Assembly: GCA_015478725.1 (NCBI GenBank) | Contig: JADMIG010000003.1 | Location: 124,001-188,000 of the forward strand | Length of the DNA stretch: 64,000 nt | Source: Chloroflexota bacterium | Lineage (GTDB): Bacteria > Chloroflexota > Limnocylindria > Limnocylindrales > CSP1-4 | Direction: 5' to 3' | Shown: positions 40,635 to 50,066 of the stretch, piece after piece | Position numbering within the stretch: position 1 is the first letter of the stretch | Layout of the letters: each line of letters opens with the position of its first letter | The notes under the pieces: model-generated | What the model was told of the DNA's origin: nothing | The model's input: only the letters and a program-made list of their open reading frames with translations | Databases searched by the model: none | Translations under genes and position numbers: made by a program

Positions 40635-41662
40635 GCATCCTCCACACGAGCCCATCGCGGGAGATCCTGTCCGGCGAGTCGGCGGACGTCTACTTCGCGC
40701 GTGCCGAGCGGGTGCTCGAGCGTGAAGGGCTCGACCCGCTCGTGTCGATGGAGGTGTTCAGCCGCGAGGCCGGCATCCTCTGCGGCATCGACGAGGCGAA
40801 GAACCTCCTCGCCCATGTCCTCGGCGACGGCCCGGCGGGTTCGCTCACGGTCGAGGCGCTCGACGACGGCGACCCGTTCGAGGCGAAGGAGATCGTCCTC
40901 AGGATCACCGGCCGGTACCGCCAGTTCGGCCTCTACGAGACGGCGATCCTCGGCATGCTCGCGCAGTCCACGGGATGGGCGACCGCGGCCCGGGAATGCG
41001 TCGAGGCGGCTGCGCCGGCGCCGATCATCAGTTTCGGCGCCCGGCACGTCCATCCCGATGTCACGGACGTCCTCGACTACGCGGCGATCGTCGGCGGCTG
41101 CGTCGGGGCTTCGACGCCGGCGGGCGCGCGCCTGGCCGGCCTCGCACCCACGGGCACGATGCCCCACTCGCTCGTCCTCATCTTCGGCGACACGGTCCGC
41201 GCCGCGGAGGCGTTCGATCGCGACCTCGAGGACGACGTGCCCCGGATCGTCCTCATCGACACGTTCAAGGACGAGGCCGAAGAGGCGCTCCGCGTCGCCC
41301 ACGCCCTCGGCGACCGGCTCTATGGCGTCCGCCTCGACACACCCGCGGAGCGAGGCAGGGTGACCGCCGACCTCGTCAAGGAGGTCCGGGCGAGGCTCGA
41401 CCTCGAGGCATTCGGCCACGTGAAGATCGTCGTCTCCGGCGGCCTCTCGCCCGATCGGATCACGTACTTCCGCGAGGCCGAGGCCCCGGTCGATTCGTAC
41501 GCAGTGGGCTCGTACATCAGCGGCGCTGCGCCGATCGACTTCACCGGCGACATCAAGGAGATCGACGGGCGGCCGATCGCCAAGCGCGGCCGGATCCCCG
41601 GCCGGACGCCGAGTCCACGCCTGCGGACGGTGGACCTCGAGGCCTGGCGCTCCGGCGGCTGA
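40631..41662 (+). CDS. Nicotinate phosphoribosyltransferase
   Basis: About 343 residues. Family similarity to NAPRTases of the archaeal/NadC-like branch runs from ILSGESADVYFARAERVL through TMEVF-like SMEVFSREAGIL, then FGARHVHPD, LAPTGTMPHSLVLIFGD and KIVVSGGLSPDRI to DFTGDIKEIDG. It converts nicotinate and PRPP to nicotinate mononucleotide in NAD salvage. The conserved N-terminus lies upstream of the first normal start codon (GTG 40712). ATA at 40631 overlaps the preceding stop (ATAG) and is given here as a tentative start. An upstream in-frame extension is shadow of the peptidase gene. Confidence 0.83.
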   Translation: MGILHTSPSREILSGESADVYFARAERVLEREGLDPLVSMEVFSREAGILCGIDEAKNLLAHVLGDGPAGSLTVEALDDGDPFEAKEIVLRITGRYRQFGLYETAILGMLAQSTGWATAARECVEAAAPAPIISFGARHVHPDVTDVLDYAAIVGGCVGASTPAGARLAGLAPTGTMPHSLVLIFGDTVRAAEAFDRDLEDDVPRIVLIDTFKDEAEEALRVAHALGDRLYGVRLDTPAERGRVTADLVKEVRARLDLEAFGHVKIVVSGGLSPDRITYFREAEAPVDSYAVGSYISGAAPIDFTGDIKEIDGRPIAKRGRIPGRTPSPRLRTVDLEAWRSGG

Positions 41663-41722
41663 ACCTCGCCCGGTCCGGCGGCTGAGCCCGCCACGCCGGC
41701 GGTTTCATGCGACCATCCGCCG

Positions 41723-42154
41723 ATGAGCGAACCGCTGCCTGCGCCGAGCGAGGATCGGGGGGACTCGGCGGACGGTCCGCCGGCCGAGAGCGCCTATGAG
41801 CTGCTCCGGCGCGGCGAGCGACTCCTCGCGGATCGCCATCATGCCCAGGCGGCGATCGTGCTCGAGCGGGCTGCGCGACTGGAACCCGGCAAGGCGTCCA
41901 TCCTCGAGGCGCTCGGTCGGGCCTTCTACAACAGCGGCCAGCGGGCGCGCGCGGCGGAGACGTTCGCGACGCTGCTCGAGTTCGACCCGTCCGCCCACTA
42001 CGCCCACTACGGGCTTGGCCAGAGCCTCAAGGGACTGGGCAGGGAGCGCGAGGCGCGAACGCATCTCCGGCTCGCTGTCGCCCTCAGCCCCGAGTCTCGC
42101 CTGTACCTCGGGGCGCTCGAGCGGATCGGGCCGGCCGATGCGCCAGCCGACTGA
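41723..42154 (+). CDS. TPR repeat protein
   Basis: A 143-residue soluble protein with about three tetratricopeptide repeats: YELLRRGERLLADRHHAQAA, then KASILEALGRAFYNSGQRAR and HYAHYGLGQSLKGLGREREA (residues about 25-130). The N-terminus is acidic and disordered. TPRs are protein-interaction scaffolds; no partner is evident. It lies 60 bp downstream of the nicotinate phosphoribosyltransferase and is convergent with the NUDIX gene. Confidence 0.8.
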   Translation: MSEPLPAPSEDRGDSADGPPAESAYELLRRGERLLADRHHAQAAIVLERAARLEPGKASILEALGRAFYNSGQRARAAETFATLLEFDPSAHYAHYGLGQSLKGLGREREARTHLRLAVALSPESRLYLGALERIGPADAPAD

Positions 42155-42166
42155 TCGGCGGTCGGG

Positions 42167-42733
42167 TCAGATCTCGTCAGCTGCGCCGTCGCGGGTGAGG
42201 CGATCGAGCCAGAGCAGGCCGAGGATGGACTTCGCGTCGGCGAGCCGGCCGTCCGTCGCGGCCGCCATCGCGTCGTGGCGGGAGAGCCGCGCGAGCTCGA
42301 GCCGCTCGTCCTCGTCCGGACCGCGCCGGTCTCCGCTCGCGGGTCGCAGATCCGTGGCGAGGTACAGGTGCATGAGCTCGGAGGCGAATCCAGGGGCCGT
42401 CCAGAAGCTGCCGAGGTGGCGCCACACGCCGGCCCGATAGCCGGTCTCCTCCTCGAGCTCGCGCGGGGCGGCGAGTGCATGGTCCTCGACCTCGCCGGTC
42501 GCCGGGTCCACGATGTCGAGCGTCCCGGCCGGGATCTCGAGCATCGCCCGTCCGGCCGCGGAGCGCCACTGGCGGACCATGAGGACGCGGTCCTCCGGGT
42601 CGAGGGCGAGGATCGCCACCGCTCCCGGATGGCCGCACACGTCGCGCTCGGCGCGCGTGCCGTCCAGCCGTTCGATCGTGTCGATCCGGAAGGTCAGATA
42701 GTGGCCGCGGTGGAGGATCCGGGAGCCGACCAC
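42167..42733 (-). CDS. NUDIX hydrolase (ADP-ribose pyrophosphatase-like)
   Basis: A 188-residue NUDIX enzyme. The N-terminal strand domain (RGHYLTFRIDTI) and VLMVRQWRSAAGRAMLEIPAG precede the Nudix box G(x)n-LAAPRELEEETGYRAG (about 71-101). The box carries a small insertion (DPATGEVEDH) compared with the canonical spacing. The WRSA and EIPAG motifs point to ADP-sugar pyrophosphatases, which hydrolyse ADP-ribose. It starts at 42733 about 40 nt before the ABC ATPase stop read from the other side, on the same strand, so it may be the second gene of that unit. Confidence 0.9.
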   Translation of the reverse strand: MVGSRILHRGHYLTFRIDTIERLDGTRAERDVCGHPGAVAILALDPEDRVLMVRQWRSAAGRAMLEIPAGTLDIVDPATGEVEDHALAAPRELEEETGYRAGVWRHLGSFWTAPGFASELMHLYLATDLRPASGDRRGPDEDERLELARLSRHDAMAAATDGRLADAKSILGLLWLDRLTRDGAADEI

Positions 42734-42771
42734 CCGTTCCTCGAGCGGGTCGTTCGTCGTTCGATCGGCGC

Positions 42772-43902
<1,131 letters not shown>

Positions 43903-44133
43903 CGTACGCTCCCTGCCGTCCGGGTCATCGCGGGACCCTGCATCCGGCCGTCGGAGCGGCGCGGACGGTCCCCGTACGAGGTGCCGGTTTCGGCTGGCGG
44001 CATCCTAGCACCGGCTCGAGGCCGTATCGCGACGAAACCGCGACCGATGCGACCCCCGCCTCGGGGCGGTGGCGGCGGGGCGGCGGATCGTCGGCGGCGG
44101 ATCGTGGGGCGGCGGCGGCTCGGCGGCGGCGGT

Positions 44134-44171
44134 GCGATGGGCCACTCGCGATGGGCCACTCGCGATGGGCC
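44134..44171. repeat. 14-bp tandem repeat, about 2.7 units
   Basis: GCGATGGGCCACTC starts at 44134, 44148 and 44162 (last unit truncated). It lies in the 650-bp non-coding stretch between the ABC ATPase and tRNA-His, adjacent to the inverted-repeat element. Confidence 0.85.
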
Positions 44172-44183
44172 ATTGCTGTCACG

Positions 44184-44324
44184 TGATCCTCAGGCGCGCA
44201 CTGGTCCGCGCCCCCGACGATCCAGAGCAGGCTCGCGTGCAGGAGGCCCTCGTCCAGCAGTGACAGGGGGTCGCCTGGCGGGCATCTGTCAACGACCAGG
44301 TGACCAGTGCGCGCCTCAGGGTCA
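44184..44324. repeat. Intergenic inverted repeat with CCAGATG-type arms (copy 2)
   Basis: The 23-bp arm at 44184-44206 and the arm at 44302-44324 are inverted copies matching at 21 of 23 positions; weaker complementarity extends outwards (CTGxCA). The arm core reads CCTxAGGCGCGCACTGGTC and is preceded by CCAGATG on the right-hand copy. A third, direct partial copy (CGCCTGGCGGGCATCTGTC) starts at 44272. No open frame here looks coding. Confidence 0.7.
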
Positions 44325-44344
44325 TCTGGCAGAAACCGCGCAAA

Positions 44345-44385
44345 CCGCACGAGCCGCACGAGCCGCACGAACCGCACGAACCGCG
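44345..44385. repeat. 9-bp tandem repeat next to the inverted-repeat element
   Basis: CCGCACGAG/CCGCACGAA units start at 44345, 44354, 44363 and 44372. A related GCACGAGCC string is tandemly repeated at the matching flank of the element at 54002. Confidence 0.8.
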
Positions 44386-44522
44386 GGGTCCAGCGAAGGA
44401 CCGCGCGGGCGTGGTCAGCCCACTCGACCCGATCGACCGGTGACGAGGACGGTGATCGTCGCGAGCGCCGGGGTGCGGTCCAACCCTGCGGCCAGAGCGA
44501 ACCCGACGAAGGAGCGACGGTG

Positions 44523-44548
44523 CCTCGCGGGGAACTCGCTCCGCGAGG
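44523..44548 (-). terminator. Hairpin downstream of tRNA-His
   Basis: CCTCGCGG and CCGCGAGG (8 bp, 10-nt loop) follow the tRNA 3' end by 8 nt on the minus strand. There is no T-run, so it may be a processing or Rho-independent-like stop of the GC-rich type. Confidence 0.35.
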
Positions 44549-44555
44549 GGGGGAT

Positions 44556-44631
44556 TGGGGTGGCCTATGGGTTTCGAACCCATAACCTGCGGATCCACAA
44601 TCCGCTGCTCTGCCGTTGAGCTAAGGCCACC
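44556..44631 (-). tRNA. tRNA-His (GTG)
   Basis: A 76-nt cloverleaf on the minus strand. Acceptor stem GTGGCCT/AGGCCAC, D arm GCTC-GAGC, anticodon arm GCGGA-TTGTGGA-TCCGC with anticodon GTG, T arm ATGGG-TTCGAAA-CCCAT. The extra 5' G(-1) that histidyl-tRNA synthetase needs is encoded (44631), opposite C73, and the 3' CCA is encoded too (44558-44556). Confidence 0.96.
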
Positions 44632-44913
44632 GTGCAAGCCCGGAGCAGACGAGCACCGCCGGGAGCCTCGGCAGTATACCCGCGGTTCCAGCGGGCCCAA
44701 GGGGAACGGGGCCCAGGCGGAACGGGTCGCGCCACCGGCTCATCAGCGCGACGCGGGACATCGTGCCCGCCAGTACTCCCGGCTCGGCCGCGCGGGACCA
44801 TCGCGCCGGCTGACCATGCCGCACTCCCCCCGTAGGGTGAGGACTGCACCGGAACGCGTGACAGACCCCGACCGCCGGCCCGGAGCGAGCACGACTGAGG
44901 AACCGCCGCCACT

Positions 44914-45840
44914 ATGCCATCCCTGTCGCCGATCCGTCCCGCCCGACGCCTTCGTCGGCGGCCGCGATTCGGCGCGTTCATGGCCGCCACCTTCGCCGTA
45001 GCGACGCTCGGCCTGTTCCTCACCCCGATGAGCGTCCTCGGCTGGGGCCCCAGTTCGTTCAGCAGCTCGGACGAGGCGGAGCTCATCGCCCTGACGAACC
45101 AGGCGCGGGTCGGCACCGGACTGCCCGCCCTCGTGGTCGACGGCGCGCTCACCTCGATCGCCCGCTGGCGGAGCCAGGACATGGCGGTCCGGGGCTACTT
45201 CGGCCACGACATCCCGAGCCCTCCGGGCGGGATGGTCTTCGGTGAGATGGATCGGCGCGGATACTGCTACTCGGTCGCCGGAGAGAACATCGGCTGGAAC
45301 ACGTACCCGGACGACGTCGCGACCCAGCAGATCGAGTCGATGTTCCTCGCCTCGCCCGGCCACCGGGCGAACATCATGGGTGCGTCGTGGAACCGCATCG
45401 GCGTCGGTGCGTACGAGGACGCGAGCGGCAAGAAGCTCTGGACGGTCCTCTTCGCGGATGCCTGCTCGGTGGCGCCGAAACCCACTCCAAGGCCGACTCC
45501 CAGGCCGACGCCCAGGCCGACACCCGCCGCCACGCCCGCGCCCGCGGCGACGACGCGACCGACCTCCCCGCCGACGCCGACTCCTGTATCGACCCCGGCT
45601 GCGCCGCCCGCGACCGTGATACCCGCGACGCCCACCCCGACCCCCACCCCGAGCCCGACCACCAGCCTCTCCCCGACGCCGAGCCCGACCACCTCGCCGT
45701 CCCCGACGGCGGCCGCGCCAAGCCCGACCACCGCTGGCCCGCCGCCGACCGGGACGCTCCGGGTCCGCGACGCGCCGGGGCCGGCGGGGCTCTTCGGCAC
45801 GATCGTCGGTGGCGTCGCCGGGTTCTTCTTCGGCGGCTGA
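44914..45840 (+). CDS. Secreted CAP/SCP domain protein with Pro-Thr tail
   Basis: A 308-residue exported protein. A basic start and hydrophobic signal segment (AATFAVATLGLFLTPMSVLG, to about residue 43) precede a CAP domain (about 50-185): ALTNQARVGTGLPAL, RSQDMAVRGYFGH (His), AGENIGWN (Glu) and SPGHRANIMG (His), the conserved CAP cavity residues. Residues about 190-275 are a low-complexity Pro/Thr/Ser tail likely to span the wall, ending in a short Gly-rich hydrophobic C-terminus. CAP proteins are extracellular with varied roles (lipid binding, wall-associated). It follows tRNA-His with no shared operon. Confidence 0.88.
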   Translation: MPSLSPIRPARRLRRRPRFGAFMAATFAVATLGLFLTPMSVLGWGPSSFSSSDEAELIALTNQARVGTGLPALVVDGALTSIARWRSQDMAVRGYFGHDIPSPPGGMVFGEMDRRGYCYSVAGENIGWNTYPDDVATQQIESMFLASPGHRANIMGASWNRIGVGAYEDASGKKLWTVLFADACSVAPKPTPRPTPRPTPRPTPAATPAPAATTRPTSPPTPTPVSTPAAPPATVIPATPTPTPTPSPTTSLSPTPSPTTSPSPTAAAPSPTTAGPPPTGTLRVRDAPGPAGLFGTIVGGVAGFFFGG

Positions 45841-45886
45841 GCGCCACGGTCCCGCGGTGAGCGGTACCCGCCGCCACCCCGACCGG

Positions 45887-45892
45887 TACACT
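45887..45892 (+). promoter_or_regulatory. -10-like hexamer TACACT, possible leaderless promoter
   Basis: TACACT ends 8 nt before the ATG at 45901. There is no ribosome site between them. Confidence 0.42.
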
Positions 45893-45900
45893 GCCCGCTG

Positions 45901-46653
45901 ATGCCGCCCATCCTCGAGGCTCGCGACCTCACGAAGGCGTACCGCCTGGGCGAGACCACGGTCGAAGCGCTCCGCGGTGTCTCGTTGGCGGTGGACGAGG
46001 GTGAATTCGTCGCTCTGATGGGCCCTTCCGGATCCGGCAAGAGCACGCTCCTCCAGCTGCTCGGCGGTCTCGACCGGCCGACGAGCGGCGACGTCATCCT
46101 CCAGGGCGAGACGATCAGTCGCCTCCGCGACGAAGATGCCACCCGTCTCCGTCGCGATCGGACCGGCTTCGTCTTTCAGTTCTTCAACCTCATCCCGCTG
46201 CTCGACGTGGCCGAGAACGTGGGTCTGCCGTTCACGATCGCCGGCCAGGACCCCCGCAGCGGCGATCTCGCCGTCCGTGTCCGCGACGCCATCGAGCTCG
46301 TCGACCTGCAGGGCAAGGAGCACCATCGGCCCGATCAGCTCTCGGCGGGTGAGCAGCAGCGAGTGGCCGTCGCCCGGGCGCTCGTCACGAGGCCGGCCCT
46401 CCTCTTCGCCGACGAGCCGACCGGCAACCTCGACTACACGACGGGCTCGGAGATCCTCGATGCACTCTGGCGCAGCTGCACCGAGCGGCGACAGACGATC
46501 GTCCTCGTCACGCATGACTCCAAGGCGGCCGCCTACGCGGATCGCGTGTGCGTCGTGCGGGATGGGCGGATCCTCGAGGAGATCCGCCTCGGGCGGCGGG
46601 CGACCCATGACGCGACGCCGCTCATCGCCCGACTCGCCCAGCTCGGCCTGTAG
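45901..46653 (+). CDS. ABC transporter ATP-binding protein (LolD/MacB type)
   Basis: A 250-residue ATPase. Walker A GPSGSGKSTLLQLLGG (about 41-56), Q-loop FQFFNLIPLLDVAENV, signature LSAGEQQRVAVARAL (about 147-161; E replaces G/Q in LSGGQ) and Walker B LLFADEPTGNLD (about 171-182) are typical of the LolD/MacB/FtsE-like family that pairs with FtsX-type permeases. The permease follows 29 bp downstream. The pair would use ATP to drive lipoprotein or peptide export or mechanotransmission. It probably has a leaderless transcript. Confidence 0.93.
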   Translation: MPPILEARDLTKAYRLGETTVEALRGVSLAVDEGEFVALMGPSGSGKSTLLQLLGGLDRPTSGDVILQGETISRLRDEDATRLRRDRTGFVFQFFNLIPLLDVAENVGLPFTIAGQDPRSGDLAVRVRDAIELVDLQGKEHHRPDQLSAGEQQRVAVARALVTRPALLFADEPTGNLDYTTGSEILDALWRSCTERRQTIVLVTHDSKAAAYADRVCVVRDGRILEEIRLGRRATHDATPLIARLAQLGL

Positions 46654-46682
46654 CGTGGCAGCGGCCTGATGCGAGGCCGGCG

Positions 46683-49223
46683 ATGCGTGGGCTGACCGGG
46701 CTCGCCTGGCGAAGCCTGTCGGCGAGGCGTGGCCGGGCGGTCCTCACGATCGTGGGGATCGCCCTCGGGGTGGGAGTCCTGTTCGCCGCCCTCGCCACGA
46801 ACGACGGCATCGAACGCTCCGCGGACCGGACGGCGGCCGCGCTCGTGGGCCGGGCGGACCTCCGGGTCACCGCCTTCACCGAGCGCGGCCTGTCCGACGC
46901 GACGGTCGCCGCGATCCGGGCCACACCCGGCGTCGCCGTCGCCGCCCCGCGGATCGAGCGTCGTACCTTCATCGCCACGGCGCTCGGCGCCGGCCCGGCG
47001 GTGGCGCCGCCGATCACGGTCCTCGCCATCGATCCGGCCAGCGACCCGCAGATCCACGACCTTGCGGGTTCCGCCGCCCTGGGCGCGGCCGCGGCAGGGC
47101 CGCCACGGGCGCTCGTCTCGGCGCGGCTCGCGGCCGAGGCCGGATTGCACATCGGCTCCACGTTCACCCTCCAGGGCATCGCCGATCCCTCCGTCTCGAC
47201 CGTGACCGTGACCGGCATCCTGTCCGGCAGTGGTCCGGTCCTCGGCTCGTCCGGCCGAACGGCGGTCATCACCATCGACGAGGCCCGGATCGTCTTCGGA
47301 CCCCTCGGCACGACGGAGGTGGATCTGCGCCTCGCGCCTGGCGCGACGGTCGACGGGGTCACGGCGGCCCTCGGCCAGCGCCTCGTCAACGAGCCGTACG
47401 TCGTCAGCCGGCCGGCGGATATCGCGGCGTCCATCCGCGCGTCGACGTCGGACTTCCAGGCGACGACGGCACTGCTCGCCGCCGTCGCCCTGTTCGTCAG
47501 CGCGTTCCTCATCTTCAACACCCTCTCGATGACGGTCGCCGAGCGGACGCGTGAGGTCGGGTTGCTCCGTGCGGCGGGCGCGGGGCGCGGGCAGGTCGCC
47601 CGGTTCGTCCTCGTCCAGGCGCTCGCCCTCGGGATCGGCGGGTCGATCGTGGGTGTCGGCGTCGGCCTCGTCCTCGCGGCGATCATGGCGCGCTACGTCG
47701 CGAGCATCGCGAACGTCCCGCTCGACGGCCTGTCCGTCCCCCCTTCCGGGGTCGCACTCGCCGTCGGCGTCGGCCTGGCGGTCACGATCGCTGCGGCGAT
47801 CGAGCCGGCGATCCGGGCCGGCCGCATCTCCCCGATCGAGGCGCTCCGGGCGCGGTCCGTGGATGCTCGGACCGGCGGTGGGGCCCGGCTGCGCTGGCTC
47901 GTCGTGGTGTTCATCGTCGTCGCCGTCGCGGGCCTGCTGGTCTGGCCGACGGGCGGGGCGGTGGGCTCACCGCTCCGCGCGCTCGTCGTCTACGCGATCC
48001 TCCTCGCGGTGACCATCGCCTCGCCGTTCCTCCTCGCGCCGCTCGGACGGATCGCCGGCCTGCCGTTCGCGCTCGTCCTGCGCACCGAGGAGCGTCTCGC
48101 CCGCGGCGCCGCGGTCCGCGATCGGAGCCGCACGGCGCTCACCGTGGGCGCGCTCCTCGTCGGCGTCGCGATGATCGTCGCCGTCGGCGCGGTCGCGCTC
48201 AATGCGCGGTCGGCCGCCGAGTCGTGGCTCACGGATGTCGTGCCCGGCGACGAAGTCGTCACGTCGATCGTCCCGGCCGCCATCGATGCGACCGGACCCG
48301 GCGCGACGCTCGGCGCTGTCCCGGGAGTCGTGCAAGTCACGCCGATCGCGACCTTCGCCTCGGCGTACGAAGGGCTTCGCCTCGACGCGACCGCGATGGC
48401 CGGCGCGGATCTGCTCGCCGACGGGCGGCTCACGTTCGTCGCCGGCGACCGGAGGGCGGCCCTGACCGGTCTCGACGGCGGCGGAACGGTGATCCTGCCA
48501 CGAAGCGTGGCCGATCGGTTCGGGCTCCGGGTCGGTGACCGCATGGCGTTCACCGTGGGTGGTGCGGAGCCCGTCGTGGATCTGCGGGTGACGGGCATCG
48601 TGGAGCGGACCATCCCGGGACGGGCCGGCGAGTCGATCCTCATCGGGTGGAGCGATGCGATCGGGCGGTTCGGGGTGCTCGGCGCAGATTCGTTCGCCGT
48701 CCGGTTCGCGCCGGGGACGGCCGCGACGACCCGCCCGGCGCTCGAGGCCGCGGCCCGACAGCTTGCCCTCGAACCGAACACCCTCGAAACGATCCGGGGT
48801 GCCATCGGCGACGCGCTGGGCCAGGTGTTCGGCCTGTTCGACGGGCTGTCGGCGATCGCGGTGATCGTGGCGGGTCTCGGCATCGTCAATACCCTCACGA
48901 TGAACGTGGTGGAACGCGTCCGCGAGATCGGCGTCCTTCGAGCGACGGGGATGACCCGGCGACAGGTGTGGCGGATGGTCGTCGTGGAGGCGGGCGTGCT
49001 CGGGATCGTCGGGGCGATCCTCGGCTCGATCGCCGGGATGGCGGCCGGCGTGGCGCTGATCGTGCTGGCCGAGGGTTCCGTCGGCAGTGTCGCGATCGAT
49101 GTCCCGTGGCAGACGATCGGGCTCGCTGCCGTCTTCGGGGTCGCCGTCGCGATGATCGCCGCGTACTACCCGGCCCGGCTCGCGAGCCGGATCTCGATCG
49201 TCCGCGCCGTCCAGTACGAGTGA
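46683..49223 (+). CDS. FtsX-like ABC permease (two FtsX domains)
   Basis: An 846-residue membrane protein. An N-terminal helix (LTIVGIALGVGVLFAALA), a large extracellular MacB-type periplasmic domain, then the first FtsX domain (about 258-385) with LFVSAFLIFNTLSMTVAERT and REVGLLRAAGAGRGQV; a central helix pair and second exported domain; and the last FtsX domain (about 725-846) with IAVIVAGLGIVNTLTMNV and REIGVLRATGMTRRQV. The doubled organisation is common in actinobacteria and Chloroflexota. It forms a complex with the ATPase encoded just upstream; the substrate is unknown. Confidence 0.92.
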   Translation: MRGLTGLAWRSLSARRGRAVLTIVGIALGVGVLFAALATNDGIERSADRTAAALVGRADLRVTAFTERGLSDATVAAIRATPGVAVAAPRIERRTFIATALGAGPAVAPPITVLAIDPASDPQIHDLAGSAALGAAAAGPPRALVSARLAAEAGLHIGSTFTLQGIADPSVSTVTVTGILSGSGPVLGSSGRTAVITIDEARIVFGPLGTTEVDLRLAPGATVDGVTAALGQRLVNEPYVVSRPADIAASIRASTSDFQATTALLAAVALFVSAFLIFNTLSMTVAERTREVGLLRAAGAGRGQVARFVLVQALALGIGGSIVGVGVGLVLAAIMARYVASIANVPLDGLSVPPSGVALAVGVGLAVTIAAAIEPAIRAGRISPIEALRARSVDARTGGGARLRWLVVVFIVVAVAGLLVWPTGGAVGSPLRALVVYAILLAVTIASPFLLAPLGRIAGLPFALVLRTEERLARGAAVRDRSRTALTVGALLVGVAMIVAVGAVALNARSAAESWLTDVVPGDEVVTSIVPAAIDATGPGATLGAVPGVVQVTPIATFASAYEGLRLDATAMAGADLLADGRLTFVAGDRRAALTGLDGGGTVILPRSVADRFGLRVGDRMAFTVGGAEPVVDLRVTGIVERTIPGRAGESILIGWSDAIGRFGVLGADSFAVRFAPGTAATTRPALEAAARQLALEPNTLETIRGAIGDALGQVFGLFDGLSAIAVIVAGLGIVNTLTMNVVERVREIGVLRATGMTRRQVWRMVVVEAGVLGIVGAILGSIAGMAAGVALIVLAEGSVGSVAIDVPWQTIGLAAVFGVAVAMIAAYYPARLASRISIVRAVQYE

Positions 49224-49270
49224 CCTGCGGCCGCGGCGGCGCGCCACGGGATGGAGCCGGCGCGAGCGGC

Positions 49271-49312
49271 CTGCCCATCGTGGTCGGACTGCCCATCGTG
49301 GTCGGACTGCCC
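49271..49312. repeat. 18-bp tandem repeat between ftsX-like gene and bioY
   Basis: CTGCCCATCGTGGTCGGA occurs at 49271 and 49289, followed by a degenerate start of a third unit. A TAGACT hexamer that could be the bioY promoter follows at about 49323. Confidence 0.85.
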
Positions 49313-49382
49313 GCCGGTCGAGTAGACTCGCCGCAGTCCGTCAGGCCATCGGACCGCGCATGGAGCGGAGGACCCGCATCGG

Positions 49383-50048
49383 ATGTTCGCGACCACCCGC
49401 CTCGACCGGCTGCCCACGACCGAGCGCGGCATCACGATCGGTGACTTCCTCGTCCCCATGCGGGTCGGCGATCGGCTGGGAACGCGGACCCGTCACATCG
49501 CCCTCGTCATCGTCGGGGCGGCCTTCATCGCCCTCACGGCGAACCTCTCGATCCGGCTCGGCGACGATCCGGTCCCGATCACCGGGCAGACCTTCGCCGT
49601 CCTCATCGTGGGCGGGGCGCTCGGATTCCGGCGGGGCATCCTCGCCACGATGTTCTACCTCGTGCTTGGCCTCGTCCTTCCCGTCTACGCGGACCATCGG
49701 TCCGGCCTCGCGATCATCGGGACCATCTCGGACGGACGGCTCGTCCTGGGGCCGACCGGTGGGTACCTCGTCGGGTTCATCCTCGCCGGGGCGCTCGTGG
49801 GACGCCTCGCCGAGCTCGGCTGGGACCGCCATCTCGGCGGCGCGCTCACGGCGATGCTCATCGGGGACGTGGCGATCTATGTCGTGGGCCTGCCGTGGCT
49901 TCTGGCGGCGACGCATGAGAGCGTCTCGTGGACGATCGCGAACGGGCTGACTCCGTTCCTCATCGGCGATGCGGTGAAGATCGCCCTGGCCGCTGGGTTG
50001 TTCCCGGCAGCGTGGTGGGCCCTGGGCCGTCGCCCGCCCGAACGGTAG
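49383..50048 (+). CDS. bioY: Biotin transporter BioY
   Basis: A 221-residue ECF-type S component with six transmembrane helices. The BioY signatures are PVPITGQTFAVLIVGGALGF (about 61-80) and LGPTGGYLVGFILAG (about 119-133), with a late acidic/hydrophobic YVVGLPWL. It binds biotin on the outside and transports it, alone or with an ECF module encoded elsewhere. ATG 49383 follows GGAGG at 49367. There is no biotin operator-like palindrome recognised. It is 18 bp from the next gene, so probably one operon with the MpaB-type oxygenase. Confidence 0.9.
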   Translation: MFATTRLDRLPTTERGITIGDFLVPMRVGDRLGTRTRHIALVIVGAAFIALTANLSIRLGDDPVPITGQTFAVLIVGGALGFRRGILATMFYLVLGLVLPVYADHRSGLAIIGTISDGRLVLGPTGGYLVGFILAGALVGRLAELGWDRHLGGALTAMLIGDVAIYVVGLPWLLAATHESVSWTIANGLTPFLIGDAVKIALAAGLFPAAWWALGRRPPER

Positions 50049-50066
50049 CGATCCGAGGAGCCCCAG

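Noticed and set aside
38276-41662. A 1128-codon open frame on the plus strand
   Set aside because: Only its last part (from about 40631) encodes the nicotinate phosphoribosyltransferase; the rest is an Arg/Pro/Gly-rich shadow of the YbjN-like and peptidase genes.
43903-44555. Open frames on both strands before tRNA-His
   Set aside because: They consist of translated tandem and inverted repeats with skewed composition and no ribosome sites.
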